A DNA stretch of 64,000 nucleotides from Pseudomonas sp. FEN. Its GTDB lineage: Bacteria > Pseudomonadota > Gammaproteobacteria > Pseudomonadales > Pseudomonadaceae. The notes beneath the pieces were generated by a model. The model did no database searches and was not told the origin of the DNA. It was given only the letters and a program-made list of their open reading frames with translations. Position 1 is the first letter of the stretch, and each line of letters begins with the position of its first letter. The stretch is from contig NZ_CAJFDC010000007.1 in NCBI RefSeq assembly GCF_904067045.1, positions 124,001 to 188,000 on the forward strand, written 5' to 3'. Shown one piece after another: positions 8,925-18,216 of this stretch. The position numbers and the translations under genes are program-made.

Positions 8925-9677
8925 ATGAATACCCATTTTTCCTGCGTCGGTTGTGGCAACTGCTGCACCGATCACCATGTGCCCCTGACACTGGCCGAAG
9001 CCCGGCAATGGGCGGCCGACGGCGGCCAGGTGATCATCCTGGTCGAGGCGTTTCTAGCGGATGGCCCGGGCCAGCCGGAACAGCAACGCGATCACCTGCT
9101 GCGCCGCTCCTGGGGTGTGCCCAGCGGCCACATCGAAGCCCGCGTCGCCATCACCTTTGCCGCCTACAACGTCGGTCCCTGCCGGAATCTTGACGAAAAC
9201 CTGCTCTGCCGGATCTATCAACGGCGACCGCTGGTGTGCCGGATCTATCCGATGGAAATCAATCCACATATTCCGTTGCGCCCCGAGACCAAGGGTTGTC
9301 CGCCAGAGGCCTGGCAGGATACGCAACCGCTGTTGATCGTTGGTGGGCAGTTGCAGGACCCGGAACTGGCACGACTGATCGAGGCCTCGCGCCAGGCCGA
9401 TCGCGACGATATCCAGGCCAAGGAAGTGATCTGCGCGCGACTGGGGATTCATACCGCAGCGCTCAAGGGCGATGGTTTCACCGCCTACCTGCCGCAGATG
9501 CCGGCCTTCGCCGAGACGATTGACCAGGTACAACAGCTGACCCACTGGCCGGCACCGAACGAGTGGAGCTTTCATGTCTCCAGCCCGGCCATCGCCGAGC
9601 AACTGCGGGCGGCGGGCGCGCGAGTGGTCAGCGAAGCGGCGAGCACCTATGCCTTTATCGCCTTGCAGGCGAGCTAA
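8925..9677 (+). CDS. YkgJ-family cysteine cluster protein
   Basis: 250 aa. The N-terminus has the CxxCGxCC signature as CVGCGNCC (7-14), and further cysteines lie in GPCRNLDENLLCRIYQRRPLV and KGCPPEAW. The family is thought to bind a Zn or Fe-S centre through these residues; its function is unknown. The C-terminal third is not conserved to my eye. It starts at ATG 8925 with only a weak ribosome-binding site. It is followed by a REPIN. Confidence 0.85.
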   Translation: MNTHFSCVGCGNCCTDHHVPLTLAEARQWAADGGQVIILVEAFLADGPGQPEQQRDHLLRRSWGVPSGHIEARVAITFAAYNVGPCRNLDENLLCRIYQRRPLVCRIYPMEINPHIPLRPETKGCPPEAWQDTQPLLIVGGQLQDPELARLIEASRQADRDDIQAKEVICARLGIHTAALKGDGFTAYLPQMPAFAETIDQVQQLTHWPAPNEWSFHVSSPAIAEQLRAAGARVVSEAASTYAFIALQAS

Positions 9678-9680
9678 GCG

Positions 9681-9780
9681 TGTGTGTGGAAGCAGAGCTT
9701 GCTCGCGAAGGGGCCCTCAAGGACGCCAAAAGCTCCGCTCCCACACACTCTGCTCCCAAACAAGCTCTGCTCCCACAGAG
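9681..9780. repeat. REPIN / REP cluster
   Basis: A TGTGTGGAAGC...GAGCTTGCTCGCGAAG arm faces an AGCTCCGCTCCCACAC arm across a short spacer, followed by two more partial CTCTGCTCCCA units. This is typical of Pseudomonas REP doublets between convergent genes, here the ykgJ-type gene and the aer-like gene. Confidence 0.75.
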
Positions 9781-9805
9781 TCCCGTGGCGTTGGCAGGAT
9801 CGTGT

Positions 9806-11389
9806 TCAGCAACGCTTGCGCCAGAACTCCTGGGCCAATGAACGCAGGTCGTCCGCCAGCCCCGCCACATCCCCCGAGTTGAGATGACTCTGCCGGCCGA
9901 CATCGACCAGCGCCTCGCAGGCCCTGCGGATGCTGACGATATTGCGGTTGATGTCCTCGCTGACGGTGCTCTGTTGCTCCACCGCCGCCGCGATCTGCTG
10001 GCTCATCTGGGTGATCCGGCTGACCCGCTGACTGATCCCGGTCAACGCATCGGCCGCCTGCTGGACCTGCTGCACACTGTCCTCGGCCTGCTGGCTGCTG
10101 TGCTGCATCACCTCTACCGCATTGCGCGCGCCGTCCTGCAGGTTGCTGATCATCCGCTGGATTTCGTTGGTCGATTGTTGTGTACGTTGGGCCAAGCCAC
10201 GTACCTCATCGGCCACCACCGCGAACCCCCGGCCCTGTTCCCCGGCGCGGGCCGCTTCGATGGCGGCATTGAGCGCCAGCAAGTTGGTCTGGTCGGCAAT
10301 GGCGCGGATCACCTCCAGTACCGTGGAGATCTCGGTGCTGTGATTTTCCAGGTGCAGGATGACCTCGGTGGCACGCGCCAGTTCATCGGCCAGGCGCAAC
10401 ACCGCGCTGCGACTTTCCCCCACCAGATGATGACCTTCACAGGTTTCCCTGCCCACCTGCTCGGCCGCTTCGGACGCCTGCTGGGCATTGCTGGCGACCT
10501 GGGCGACGCTGGCGCTCATCTGATGAATGGCCGCCGCCACCTGGTCGGTTTCGGCTTGTTGATCCAGGGTGCTGCCATGACTGCTTTGAATATCCCGGGC
10601 CAGCGCCTGGGCATGTCCGGACAGACGCTGCGAAGCATCGCCGATACGCCCCAGCACCGCACCCACCTGGGCCTCCAGCATGTCCAGGGCAAAGCCGATC
10701 TGGCCGAACTCGTCGGTCCGGCCGGTGTAGATCGCCTGGCTCAAGGGGTTGTCGGCAATCTCCCGGGCGCGCGCCGTCAGTTGGGCAAACGGGCGCAGGG
10801 TCCAGTGGCTCAGCGCGCCAACCAGCACGCTGGCCAGGGCCCAAAGCCCCAGGTCGACCACCAGCGGCTGGCCGGAAGAACCGTGCCCCAGTGCCAGGAC
10901 AACGGCAAACACGGCACTGCAAAGCACCCAGAGTCGGGTTTGCAGACGCAGGGTCGGCAGTCGCCGACGCCAGGGCAAACGCCCACTGCGCAACCAGCCG
11001 TACCAGCGCTCGGCGGCCTCGATCTGCCCAGCACCGGGGCGGGTCCGTACCGACTGGTATTCCACGGTCCGGCCGTCGCGGGTCACCGGCGTGGCGTAGG
11101 CACTGACCCAGTAGTGATCGCCATTCTTGCAGCGATTTTTCACCAATCCCATCCACGAGCGTCCAGCCTTGAGGGTCTGCCACATATGCGCGAACGCCTC
11201 GCCGGGCATGTCCGGGTGGCGCAACAGATTATGCGGCGAGCCCAGCAACTCCTCGCGGCTGTAACCGCTGATCTTGATGAAGTCGGAATTGGCGTAGGTG
11301 ATCGAACTCCCCAGATTGGTGGTCGAAAGGATGTTGGCATCAAAGGCGACGTCTACATTTCGCCCAGTAATCGGGAGATTGATCTTCAT
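9806..11389 (-). CDS. aer: PAS-domain methyl-accepting chemotaxis protein, Aer-like aerotaxis receptor
   Basis: 527 aa inner-membrane energy or redox taxis receptor. The N-terminal PAS domain (about 10-120) has the Aer-type features [21 protein letters not shown] and [17 protein letters not shown], and would bind FAD. One hydrophobic segment region follows (about 148-195), then HAMP (about 195-250) and the methyl-accepting domain with the hairpin [20 protein letters not shown] (about 370-390). There is no periplasmic ligand domain. The start is [11 protein letters not shown]; its ribosome-binding site is weak. It resembles P. aeruginosa Aer in length and architecture. cheV lies nearby on the opposite strand, but the chemotaxis core genes are not in the window. 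Confidence 0.88.
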   Translation of the reverse strand: MKINLPITGRNVDVAFDANILSTTNLGSSITYANSDFIKISGYSREELLGSPHNLLRHPDMPGEAFAHMWQTLKAGRSWMGLVKNRCKNGDHYWVSAYATPVTRDGRTVEYQSVRTRPGAGQIEAAERWYGWLRSGRLPWRRRLPTLRLQTRLWVLCSAVFAVVLALGHGSSGQPLVVDLGLWALASVLVGALSHWTLRPFAQLTARAREIADNPLSQAIYTGRTDEFGQIGFALDMLEAQVGAVLGRIGDASQRLSGHAQALARDIQSSHGSTLDQQAETDQVAAAIHQMSASVAQVASNAQQASEAAEQVGRETCEGHHLVGESRSAVLRLADELARATEVILHLENHSTEISTVLEVIRAIADQTNLLALNAAIEAARAGEQGRGFAVVADEVRGLAQRTQQSTNEIQRMISNLQDGARNAVEVMQHSSQQAEDSVQQVQQAADALTGISQRVSRITQMSQQIAAAVEQQSTVSEDINRNIVSIRRACEALVDVGRQSHLNSGDVAGLADDLRSLAQEFWRKRC

Positions 11390-11520
11390 GGAAAGCGCGC
11401 TCGGAGAGTGAAAGGAGTCGGCAGGGCGTCGACTCTAAGCGCACGGAAAAGCAAAATACTGATCCAGCTCAGGGTATTGGCATTTAGCCATGATCCTGAT
11501 GGATCGGCGACGATCGATTC

Positions 11521-11607
11521 TGTTGGCGCCAGCTTGCTGGCGATGAGGTCCTTGAGCCCTGCATTGCTCATCAGGACGCCTTCGCGGGCAAGCTCCGCTC
11601 CCACAAG
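11521..11607. repeat. REPIN
   Basis: TTGGCGCCAGCTTGCTGGCGATGAGG and CGCCTTCGCGGGCAAGCTCCGCTCCCAC form two inverted REP arms about 30 nt apart between the aer-like gene and a small gene. It belongs to the same family as the repeats at 9681 and 63700. The rest of 11390-11664 shows no gene. Confidence 0.7.
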
Positions 11608-11664
11608 GTTTGTGCAGGGCGCTAATAGTGTGGCCAACGTCCAGCGGTGTTGGCCGAGGGCGAC

Positions 11665-11907
11665 TCAGCGCTTGCCCATGGACCGACGCGTGCCGTTGGG
11701 CGCGCGGCCCGGTCTCTCGTGATGGCCGTCCTTGCCGCCTTTCTGGTACCAGGTCTGGCCGGTCTTTTTCGCCGCGGCGAACTCAGCGGGGTTGAACGGA
11801 AAGCTGAAGGCCGGGACCGCGGGCTTTTCGCCGACCGCAAGCTCGGCCTCGACCACGGGCTCTTCACCCGGGTTGGCGGAAACGGACGGTTGTTCAGGGG
11901 AAGTCAT
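11665..11907 (-). CDS. Small conserved-looking protein with basic C-terminus, unknown function
   Basis: 80 aa (start MTSPEQPSVSANPGEE). The ATG is preceded by CGGAGCTTCC, a good ribosome-binding site, and the codon use is like that of the neighbours. The first 40 residues are acidic and Pro/Ala-rich. The middle reads FPFNPAEFAAAKKTGQTWYQ, and the C-terminus is a Gly/Arg/Lys-rich tail ending RRSMGKR. There is no signal peptide or membrane segment. The basic tail could bind nucleic acid, but this is inference. It is not part of the fimbrial operon functionally, although it is on the same strand 86 nt downstream. Confidence 0.65.
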   Translation of the reverse strand: MTSPEQPSVSANPGEEPVVEAELAVGEKPAVPAFSFPFNPAEFAAAKKTGQTWYQKGGKDGHHERPGRAPNGTRRSMGKR

Positions 11908-11992
11908 GGAAGCTCCGAAAAGGCAGGACGGATCTGGTCGAACCGAAAGATCGCAGTATACCTGTGAGCGCCCTGCGCCGCCGCGCCAACGG

Positions 11993-12973
11993 TCATTTAT
12001 AGAACAAATCGACCACCACCCCGGCCGAGAACGGCCCGGCCTTGGGCCGGTCACTGTTCCATACCAGCTCGGCGTCGAACCGGGCCATGGCCGCGCGGGT
12101 TTCACCCAACAGCTCGGCCAGGTGAAAGGAGCGGTTGTAGGGAATCCCCTGGCCGCTATCCACCCGGACAATCCGGATGCCCACGCCATCATTGCCCTGG
12201 GGAATCAGCAAGTCCCCGGAGACACTGCCCGACACCGGTTTCAACCGTGCGTCCAGGCTGAACGCGGTGTCACAGGTTCGGCTGGTGTGCAAGGCGAATG
12301 GACGACGCGCGGCCACCTGGCCCATGACCACTCGCTCAATGGCGACCCGACCGAAGTCGACGGTCTCGGGAATCACCTGCAATTGAGCATCACAGGCCAC
12401 GAAACGCAGGCCCGAGAGGTTGTTGATCACATAATTGAGCGAGCGTCCGCCCACGCTCACGCCAGCGCCCCCGTCCAGTTGGAACAAGCGATAATCCTGC
12501 AGATTGCTCGCCACTCCCGAAGGCGGCGTCGGCCCGAACTTTTCGATAAACACCGAGAAGGCCAGGTTGAAGCTCAAGGGCGGGCAGGTCCCTTCCTGGC
12601 ACCCGGGAATCCGCCGCCCAGTGGCGATTCGGCCGCTGCTCTGGCGATAGTCGACACCTTCATGGGTCAAGCCGGCACGGATACCCTGGCCGATCACCTG
12701 GCCGGCCGGGTTGAGGTAGATGAACACGTCCTCGTCGCCACCCCGTGGGTTGTCCCGGGCGCAATCGAGCGCCAGGTTGAGCGGCTCCGAGCGCCAGATC
12801 ACGCTGCCGCTGGGGGATGCGGCCGGTATCGCGACCGTGCTGCCCAGGTCAGCGTTGACGAGCGTCGCGCCGCTGCCCTGCAAGGTACAGGTCAGGGCAA
12901 ACACACTGCTCGGACTCAAGAGTCCGAGCCACAGCAACGGGCGCAGCCAGGCACGGCAAGCAAACTTAGTCAT
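11993..12973 (-). CDS. Two-domain fimbrial tip adhesin
   Basis: 326 aa secreted protein. The signal peptide ends near SVFA (about residue 26). An N-terminal receptor-binding-like domain (about 27-190, with Cys pairs) is followed by a pilin domain (about 200-326) starting FVACDAQLQ and ending GVVVDLFYK, with the near-terminal aromatic residue typical of subunits recognised by a chaperone. The lack of a donor strand in front of the first domain and the double length fit a FimH-like tip adhesin. The start MTKFACRAW overlaps the upstream chaperone gene by 8 nt. It is the last gene of the fimbrial operon. Confidence 0.82.
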   Translation of the reverse strand: MTKFACRAWLRPLLWLGLLSPSSVFALTCTLQGSGATLVNADLGSTVAIPAASPSGSVIWRSEPLNLALDCARDNPRGGDEDVFIYLNPAGQVIGQGIRAGLTHEGVDYRQSSGRIATGRRIPGCQEGTCPPLSFNLAFSVFIEKFGPTPPSGVASNLQDYRLFQLDGGAGVSVGGRSLNYVINNLSGLRFVACDAQLQVIPETVDFGRVAIERVVMGQVAARRPFALHTSRTCDTAFSLDARLKPVSGSVSGDLLIPQGNDGVGIRIVRVDSGQGIPYNRSFHLAELLGETRAAMARFDAELVWNSDRPKAGPFSAGVVVDLFYK

Positions 12974-13754
12974 GGGATGAAACCTTCTGTTCGGAATGGG
13001 CGCTGTCGGCACTCAGTGACGCGTTGAACGGCGCACCGAAGACCAGCCTGGCGTAGTAGGCGCGCTGGCCGCCGTAGTCGGTCAGCGCCTTGAACTGCAA
13101 GTGTTGCGCCGGGGAGCGGGCAAGGATCAGTTCCCGGCGTTCTCCCGGCGGGACCAGCAAATCGTCCCCCGGACGCTGGGGCGCGCCCTGGCGCGGGTCC
13201 GCCTCGATTTGAATATTCAGCAGGGCGGCATGGAACACCGTCGGGTTCTCCACCCGCAGCCGAAGCACCCCACTGTCGTCGCGCACCAGCGTCCAGTTCA
13301 GGCGCTGCGGGGTGGCCGCCGGATCCCCTGGCAGCCCCGGCGGACGAAACAGCACATTGATCCGCTGGCGGATCGCGATGTTCAACAGCCCGTCGCCCGG
13401 ACGCGTGCGCGGAATTTCCAGTACATACAGGTGCAGCAGCGACTCACGTCCCGACGGCATGCCCAGCCCCTCATACATCAGACGCAGGACCTGCCGACTC
13501 TCCGGCGCCAGCCGCGACAGCGGCGGCGTCAGCACAAAGGGCAGGTTCGCCGACGACTCCGGTCCCGCGTTCGCATCGCTCAGCCAAGCCTGCAGCAGAA
13601 CCTCCTCGGTGCCACGGTTGCGCGCTTCGATGCTTACTTCGCGAAAACGCCCATCGAACACCAGCCGTGTTCCGCTGAGAGACACTGCGGCCTGGAGCGG
13701 GCCCGACAGCAGGCCCAGCAGCAATACCATCAGGTTCAGGACCTTCACTGGCAC
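12966..13754 (-). CDS. Periplasmic fimbrial chaperone (second of the cluster)
   Basis: 262 aa PapD-like chaperone that donates a beta-strand to pilus subunits in the periplasm. It has a signal peptide ending LQA (about 22), N-terminal Ig-like domain TRLVFDGRFREVSIEARN, the family Leu-rich LYVLEIP segment, and RQRINVLFRP with the subunit-anchoring Arg/Lys region. The start is GTG, inside the usher gene's last codons (10-nt overlap), and the end overlaps the adhesin by 8 nt. The tight coupling to the adhesin suggests that it serves this subunit specifically. Confidence 0.9.
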   Translation of the reverse strand: MPVKVLNLMVLLLGLLSGPLQAAVSLSGTRLVFDGRFREVSIEARNRGTEEVLLQAWLSDANAGPESSANLPFVLTPPLSRLAPESRQVLRLMYEGLGMPSGRESLLHLYVLEIPRTRPGDGLLNIAIRQRINVLFRPPGLPGDPAATPQRLNWTLVRDDSGVLRLRVENPTVFHAALLNIQIEADPRQGAPQRPGDDLLVPPGERRELILARSPAQHLQFKALTDYGGQRAYYARLVFGAPFNASLSADSAHSEQKVSSHD

Positions 13755-16324
13755 ACCCCGCGAACCCGCTCATAGGTCCGTTGCGGGTCCCTGGGGGGCA
13801 GCTTGAACGCAAACTGGCAGCGCCGATCCGACCAACTGACGGTCAAGACGCCTTGCTCCTGCTCACTGAGCACCAGCGCGCGACTGCTCGGGTCGACCAC
13901 CGCCAATGCCCGGCCGGCGGCGTCCTGGACACTCGCGCCAAGGGGAAGCGGACTGCCATCGGCCTGGCTCAGTTCGAACTGCACCCGCCGCCCGGCACTG
14001 GCCTTGAAGCGCGTCAAGACCACCGCGCCACGCCGTGGCACCACCTGGGCAATGGCGTTGTCCACCTCGACATCGGCACCAAGTTCGCGGGTATCGAGGC
14101 TGATCCAATTGGCCCGGTAGGGTTGCGCATAAGGCACCACGGCGTAGCCGTTGGCAGCGGTTTCGACACCGCTGAAATTATTGAAGCGAGCACCACTGAC
14201 ACCGGGCACCTGCGCCAACACAAAGGTATCGCCCAGCGACTGGCCGAGGTTGACGCCACCGCCATGAGCCACCAGCGAGCCCCGGGCCCCGAGGTTCCAG
14301 CTGTTGAAATCGCGGCCATGGCTGTAGCCGGCCTCGAAACGCCCCATCGACGTGGTGCTGTTCAAGCTCGCCGAACCGGCACCGGCGCCGCTCCCGTCGT
14401 TGCCGGCCAATACCGAATAGAAGGTGTCGCGGCTCTCCGTCAGCCGACCGCTCACGCCAGCCAGGGCGCTGGAACCGCCGTTACTGTCGCGCACCCCGGT
14501 AAACGAGGCACGGGTGGTCCGTTCATGACTGCCGAACGGCATCGAAAGGGTCAGGGTCAATTGATGGTCGGTACCGGCCTGGCCGTTGATATCCATCACT
14601 TCAGCGCGGTCCAGCGACAGGCTGTAGTTGAGGTCGCGCCAGTAGCCGCCATAGGTCAGGTTGTACTGTCGGGAGGTGCCGGGCAGGTCCCAGAAGCGTT
14701 GTTCCAGGACCGAAACGCTCAAGGTCCCGGTGCCCAGCGGTTGGCTGAGGTTGAGATCCAGGCGGTCCCTGGCCCGCCCCGGCAGGATCAAGCCGGGCTG
14801 GCTGCGCTCCTGCACGTGCTGGTCGAAGGTACGATATTGCTCGCTGGAATAGCGATAACCGGCAATGGCAAAAGTGGTACGCGTGGCATTCAAGGTATTG
14901 GCATAGCGCAGGCGCACGCTCTGCCCACCCAGGTCGGTCGCCAACTGACGACTGACCGAATGCGTCAGATCCGCCGAAATCGCCCCCAGCCCGGTATTGA
15001 TCCCCGTCCCCAGGTTGCTGGCCTGGTAGTCCCCGGCCAGTTGCAGACCACCATAGCCGGTCAGGTGTTCGCTCAGGCCGTAGATCAGGGTAGTACTGGC
15101 AAACCCGGGAGCCTGGTAGCCACTGCTGTTGCTGTCGTACTGCCCGGCTTCGACGCTGTAGCTGAAAGTACCCTCGGGCAGCATGATCGGCAGCGACGCG
15201 AACGCCTGGGTAAAGGTGCGTCGGCGACCATCGGCCTCGATCACCGTTACCAGCAGATCGCCATTCGAGCCGCTGGGGTAGAAGTCGCGGATTTCAAACG
15301 GCCCGGGCGCCACATTGGCGCTGTACAGCAGGTAGCCGTTCTGGCGGATCTCCACCGTCGCGTTGCTCTCGGCCACACCGCGAATGGTCGGCGCATACAC
15401 CCGTTCGCTATCCGCCAGCATGCCGTCGTCGCTGGCCACCTGGACCCCGCGAAAACGCACGCTGTCGAAAACCCGCGAATCGCTATAGGTTTCGCCCAGG
15501 GTCAGTTGACTCTTCCAGGCGGTCAGGTCGCGCTGGGCGAAGGTGCTGTTGCTGCTCCAACGCGACGCTTGATCATCGCCATGCAACAGCGAGGACTGGT
15601 TGCGCAGACGCCAGTCGCCCAGGTTCAAACCGTTGTTCAGCCCCAGGTAATAGCTGTCGCCGCGGACCCCACTCACCTCACGGCGGTTGCCGATAAAGCT
15701 GTAATCGATGAAGCCGCTGTTCACGCCGCGATCCCACAATTGTGGCGAGATATAGCCACGGGCGCTGCGGCGCAAGGCGATCTGCGGCACGCTGATGTTC
15801 AGTTGCAGGCTATTGGGTTGGTAGTCGACGCTGGCCAGGTCCAGGCGGCGCCAATCGAAGCACTGTGCGGGCGACCCACCCTCGGTCAACACGCCCAGGC
15901 TGCGCAGGCGCTCCAGGTCCAGCCCGAGTTCGTCGAGCAGCGGCAGTGTCAGGCACGGCTCGACCTGGCCGGTCGCGGCGTTGCGGACAAATAACAGGTC
16001 GCGACGCGCGCTGAGATTGCGATTGAGGTAGATGTCCACCCGGTAAGTACCCGGCAGGACGCTGTTGCCTTCCAGGAAGGCCTTCAGGTCCACCGACTGT
16101 TCGCCGCCATGAATGAAAGCAGTATTGAAGCGCGGTCCCTGCCCGCCCTGCTCTCCCGAAGACTCGGAAAATGCGGCGCTCGGTGCAAGCAGCGCCACCC
16201 CCAATGACCATCTGAAGCCCCATGGGCCTCGTGCTTGCTCAAGCAGGGAGCGCACCAAACCGTCGGCGCGCCCATGACCTGATAACGCGAGCACTTCCTT
16301 TGTTCGCTGATAAAGCCAGTCCAT
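13745..16324 (-). CDS. Outer-membrane fimbrial usher
   Basis: 859 aa PapC/FimD-type usher that forms the outer-membrane pore and the assembly platform. It shows the N-terminal domain starting RFNTAFIHGGEQSVDLKAF, the 24-strand barrel region, the plug and middle-domain motifs (TIRGVAESNATVEIRQNG, GPFEIRDFYPSGSNGDL) and the C-terminal domains (PRRGAVVLTRFKASAGRRV, with final Cys near the end). The start ATG (MDWLYQRTKE) has GAAGG 6 nt upstream. A stretch of about 35 residues precedes the hydrophobic signal core SLGVALLAPSAAFS, so the signal peptide has an unusually long n-region or translation starts further in. Confidence 0.93.
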   Translation of the reverse strand: MDWLYQRTKEVLALSGHGRADGLVRSLLEQARGPWGFRWSLGVALLAPSAAFSESSGEQGGQGPRFNTAFIHGGEQSVDLKAFLEGNSVLPGTYRVDIYLNRNLSARRDLLFVRNAATGQVEPCLTLPLLDELGLDLERLRSLGVLTEGGSPAQCFDWRRLDLASVDYQPNSLQLNISVPQIALRRSARGYISPQLWDRGVNSGFIDYSFIGNRREVSGVRGDSYYLGLNNGLNLGDWRLRNQSSLLHGDDQASRWSSNSTFAQRDLTAWKSQLTLGETYSDSRVFDSVRFRGVQVASDDGMLADSERVYAPTIRGVAESNATVEIRQNGYLLYSANVAPGPFEIRDFYPSGSNGDLLVTVIEADGRRRTFTQAFASLPIMLPEGTFSYSVEAGQYDSNSSGYQAPGFASTTLIYGLSEHLTGYGGLQLAGDYQASNLGTGINTGLGAISADLTHSVSRQLATDLGGQSVRLRYANTLNATRTTFAIAGYRYSSEQYRTFDQHVQERSQPGLILPGRARDRLDLNLSQPLGTGTLSVSVLEQRFWDLPGTSRQYNLTYGGYWRDLNYSLSLDRAEVMDINGQAGTDHQLTLTLSMPFGSHERTTRASFTGVRDSNGGSSALAGVSGRLTESRDTFYSVLAGNDGSGAGAGSASLNSTTSMGRFEAGYSHGRDFNSWNLGARGSLVAHGGGVNLGQSLGDTFVLAQVPGVSGARFNNFSGVETAANGYAVVPYAQPYRANWISLDTRELGADVEVDNAIAQVVPRRGAVVLTRFKASAGRRVQFELSQADGSPLPLGASVQDAAGRALAVVDPSSRALVLSEQEQGVLTVSWSDRRCQFAFKLPPRDPQRTYERVRGVCQ

Positions 16325-16446
16325 TTGCAACCTTCACTCAATAGCTTGAAGTGTGTTCCAGGCGGATTCCCTTTCCGCACGCACAACACCCTGACCTGCG
16401 CACGGGGCCCGGCATTGACAGAAAAAACCAATAACGGTCGAAGGCG

Positions 16447-17181
16447 CTAACTGTCCGACGGCTGCGCCTGGCCCTTGCTCCAGCCCCCCGTGGACAAGCG
16501 ATAAGGCACCAGCGCCCCGTGGTCGTTGATGACACTGAAATTCAACTGGGCGTCCTCGGCCTGGGCATGCTCCTGCAGCTCATAATCGACGGCCTGTCCC
16601 GGGGCCAGCATCGAATTTTTCCGATGCAGGACCCGACGTCCCCCGGAGAGCAACTGAATGTCCACCAGCGTCACGTGATAAGGCCCGGTGTTGGCCACCT
16701 TCAGCACGCCACCACGAGGCAGGCTCCAGCGCAACTGTTCGGGCGCCTGTTCGACAGCGCCGTTGAGCCGGTCGGGGCGGTAGAACACCTTGATGCGCTG
16801 GCGGATGCCGATCTGCAGGACATTTTCCTGTTCACTGGCCTGGGGAATTTCCTGCACGTTCAACCAGAACAGGGACTCACGGTCCGCGGGCATCGCGGCC
16901 CCGGAATGAATGAGACGAACCGTCTGCCGCCCGCCCGAGGGCAATTGCACCAGGGGCGGGACCACCACGAAAGGCGGCTCTTGCGTGACGCCGTCAGCGG
17001 CTTCGAGCCAGGACTGCAGCAATATGCTCGAGGCGTTGTTGTTCAGTACACTGAGTACCGCTTCCTTGTCTTGCGCCGGGTAAACCACCCGTGTCGTATT
17101 CAACACAATACCTGCCCGCGCATCGGCTCCTATCCACATTGCCAGGACAATGCCGATCACCGGAGCAAAAACGTTCCGCAT
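16447..17181 (-). CDS. Periplasmic fimbrial chaperone (first of the cluster)
   Basis: 244 aa PapD-like chaperone. The signal peptide ends ADARA (about 23). The N-terminal domain has LNTTRVVYPAQDKEAVLSVL, the central LFWLNVQEIPQ, and RQRIKVFYRPDRL with the conserved Arg and Lys that hold subunit C-termini. The start MRNVFAPVIG is chosen over an earlier in-frame Met because it directly precedes the signal peptide. It sits between the major pilin (63 nt upstream) and the usher (122 nt downstream), so it most likely serves the major pilin. It differs clearly in sequence from the second chaperone. Confidence 0.9.
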   Translation of the reverse strand: MRNVFAPVIGIVLAMWIGADARAGIVLNTTRVVYPAQDKEAVLSVLNNNASSILLQSWLEAADGVTQEPPFVVVPPLVQLPSGGRQTVRLIHSGAAMPADRESLFWLNVQEIPQASEQENVLQIGIRQRIKVFYRPDRLNGAVEQAPEQLRWSLPRGGVLKVANTGPYHVTLVDIQLLSGGRRVLHRKNSMLAPGQAVDYELQEHAQAEDAQLNFSVINDHGALVPYRLSTGGWSKGQAQPSDS

Positions 17182-17244
17182 GTGAACTACCCATTTCAGT
17201 GAAAAAAGAACGGAGCTGTTCAAGGCTCCGCTCAAGACGACCGC

Positions 17245-17802
17245 TTAGTTATAAGTCAGGACAAAGGGCACGGTGCCAGTCGCCGCGCCGGGTACCGTGG
17301 CCACACCGTTCTTGACGAACACCGCCCTCAGCGCCAGTGCACCGCGCGAGCCCGTACCGCTGGGCTCGAGGATGCCGTCGATGGTGTCGGTAGGGTCCTG
17401 GATATTGAGGAAGGCGTCGCTGTCGCGGCGGACCAGGCCGATCCCCACGCCCTTGGCGGCCCCGGCGGTAATCAACAGGTAAGGATCGTTCGCGTCGGTT
17501 TGCGAAGGCCGGAAGGACATATGCACGGTGTTCTCCGCCGCCGGTTGCAGGCAGGTCACCACCAGGTCGATGTTTTTCGCGGTGCCCAGTCGCGAATCGG
17601 TGCGATTACCGATATCGGCAAAGGACACACGTCCCAGGTCCACCGGGATGTTATCGGCTGAGCCACCGCCGGAAGATACTTCGCAACTGGTATTGGTCAA
17701 GGCACCGGTAAAATTCAGCGTGCCACTGTTGGCTGCGTGTGCGGTAGTTACTGCCCCCAGGGTCGCCGCCAATAAAGCCAGGGTCATAGAGATCTTTTTC
17801 AT
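17245..17802 (-). CDS. Major fimbrial subunit (type 1 pilin fold)
   Basis: 185 aa. The signal peptide ends AHA (about 23), followed by GTLNFTGALTNTSCEVSSGG, the classic pilin start with Cys40; Cys84 in VVTCLQP would complete the conserved disulfide. The C-terminus TGTVPFVLTYN has the penultimate Tyr used for chaperone recognition. The start has GAAGGA upstream. It is the first gene of the compact fimbrial operon (pilin, chaperone, usher, chaperone, adhesin). Confidence 0.92.
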   Translation of the reverse strand: MKKISMTLALLAATLGAVTTAHAANSGTLNFTGALTNTSCEVSSGGGSADNIPVDLGRVSFADIGNRTDSRLGTAKNIDLVVTCLQPAAENTVHMSFRPSQTDANDPYLLITAGAAKGVGIGLVRRDSDAFLNIQDPTDTIDGILEPSGTGSRGALALRAVFVKNGVATVPGAATGTVPFVLTYN

Positions 17803-18216
17803 GCGAACACAATCCTTCGAGTTAATTCGTTTGCACCCATCACTTGGGTGGCGAGCACTATAGACCCGAAGAATTTATTACGCTGTAAGCCCTTCCCGAT
17901 TGGAAAACTAAGATCACGCTTACAAAGAGGAACGCCAATACTGTCAGAACTCGACGTCACTCCAAACCTCAAGAAAAAAGAACAACCGCTGTTTAACATT
18001 CAAACTATTTTCACGAAACAGCACATCAATAAAACAACATTATCGCGCCATTTGATATTGATCTGATGCCATCGAAAATAGTTACAAACAGCCCATTCAT
18101 TCAATATTCCCAAGTTCCCGACATGCACGTTTTAACCGGACGCCGGATTTTTACCTGCCTGGCGGCCCGTCTATACACGTAACAGACAGCAACCGGGGCT
18201 TGCGACCACGTACAAC
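17803..18216. other. AT-rich gap upstream of the major pilin
   Basis: About 414 bp, visibly richer in A+T (especially 17850-18120) than the surrounding DNA. I see no protein gene with a ribosome-binding site. It should carry the promoter and regulatory sites of the fimbrial operon. An AT-rich fimbrial promoter region is often an H-NS-family target (MvaT/MvaU in Pseudomonas), but that is inference. Confidence 0.5.

Noticed and set aside
13781..15994. Long open frame antisense to the usher gene
   Set aside because: Same reason: codon-structure shadow of the usher gene, no recognisable protein features.
17848..18066. A 72-codon frame in the AT-rich gap before the major pilin
   Set aside because: No ribosome-binding site, no signal peptide or domain; composition suggests a regulatory region.
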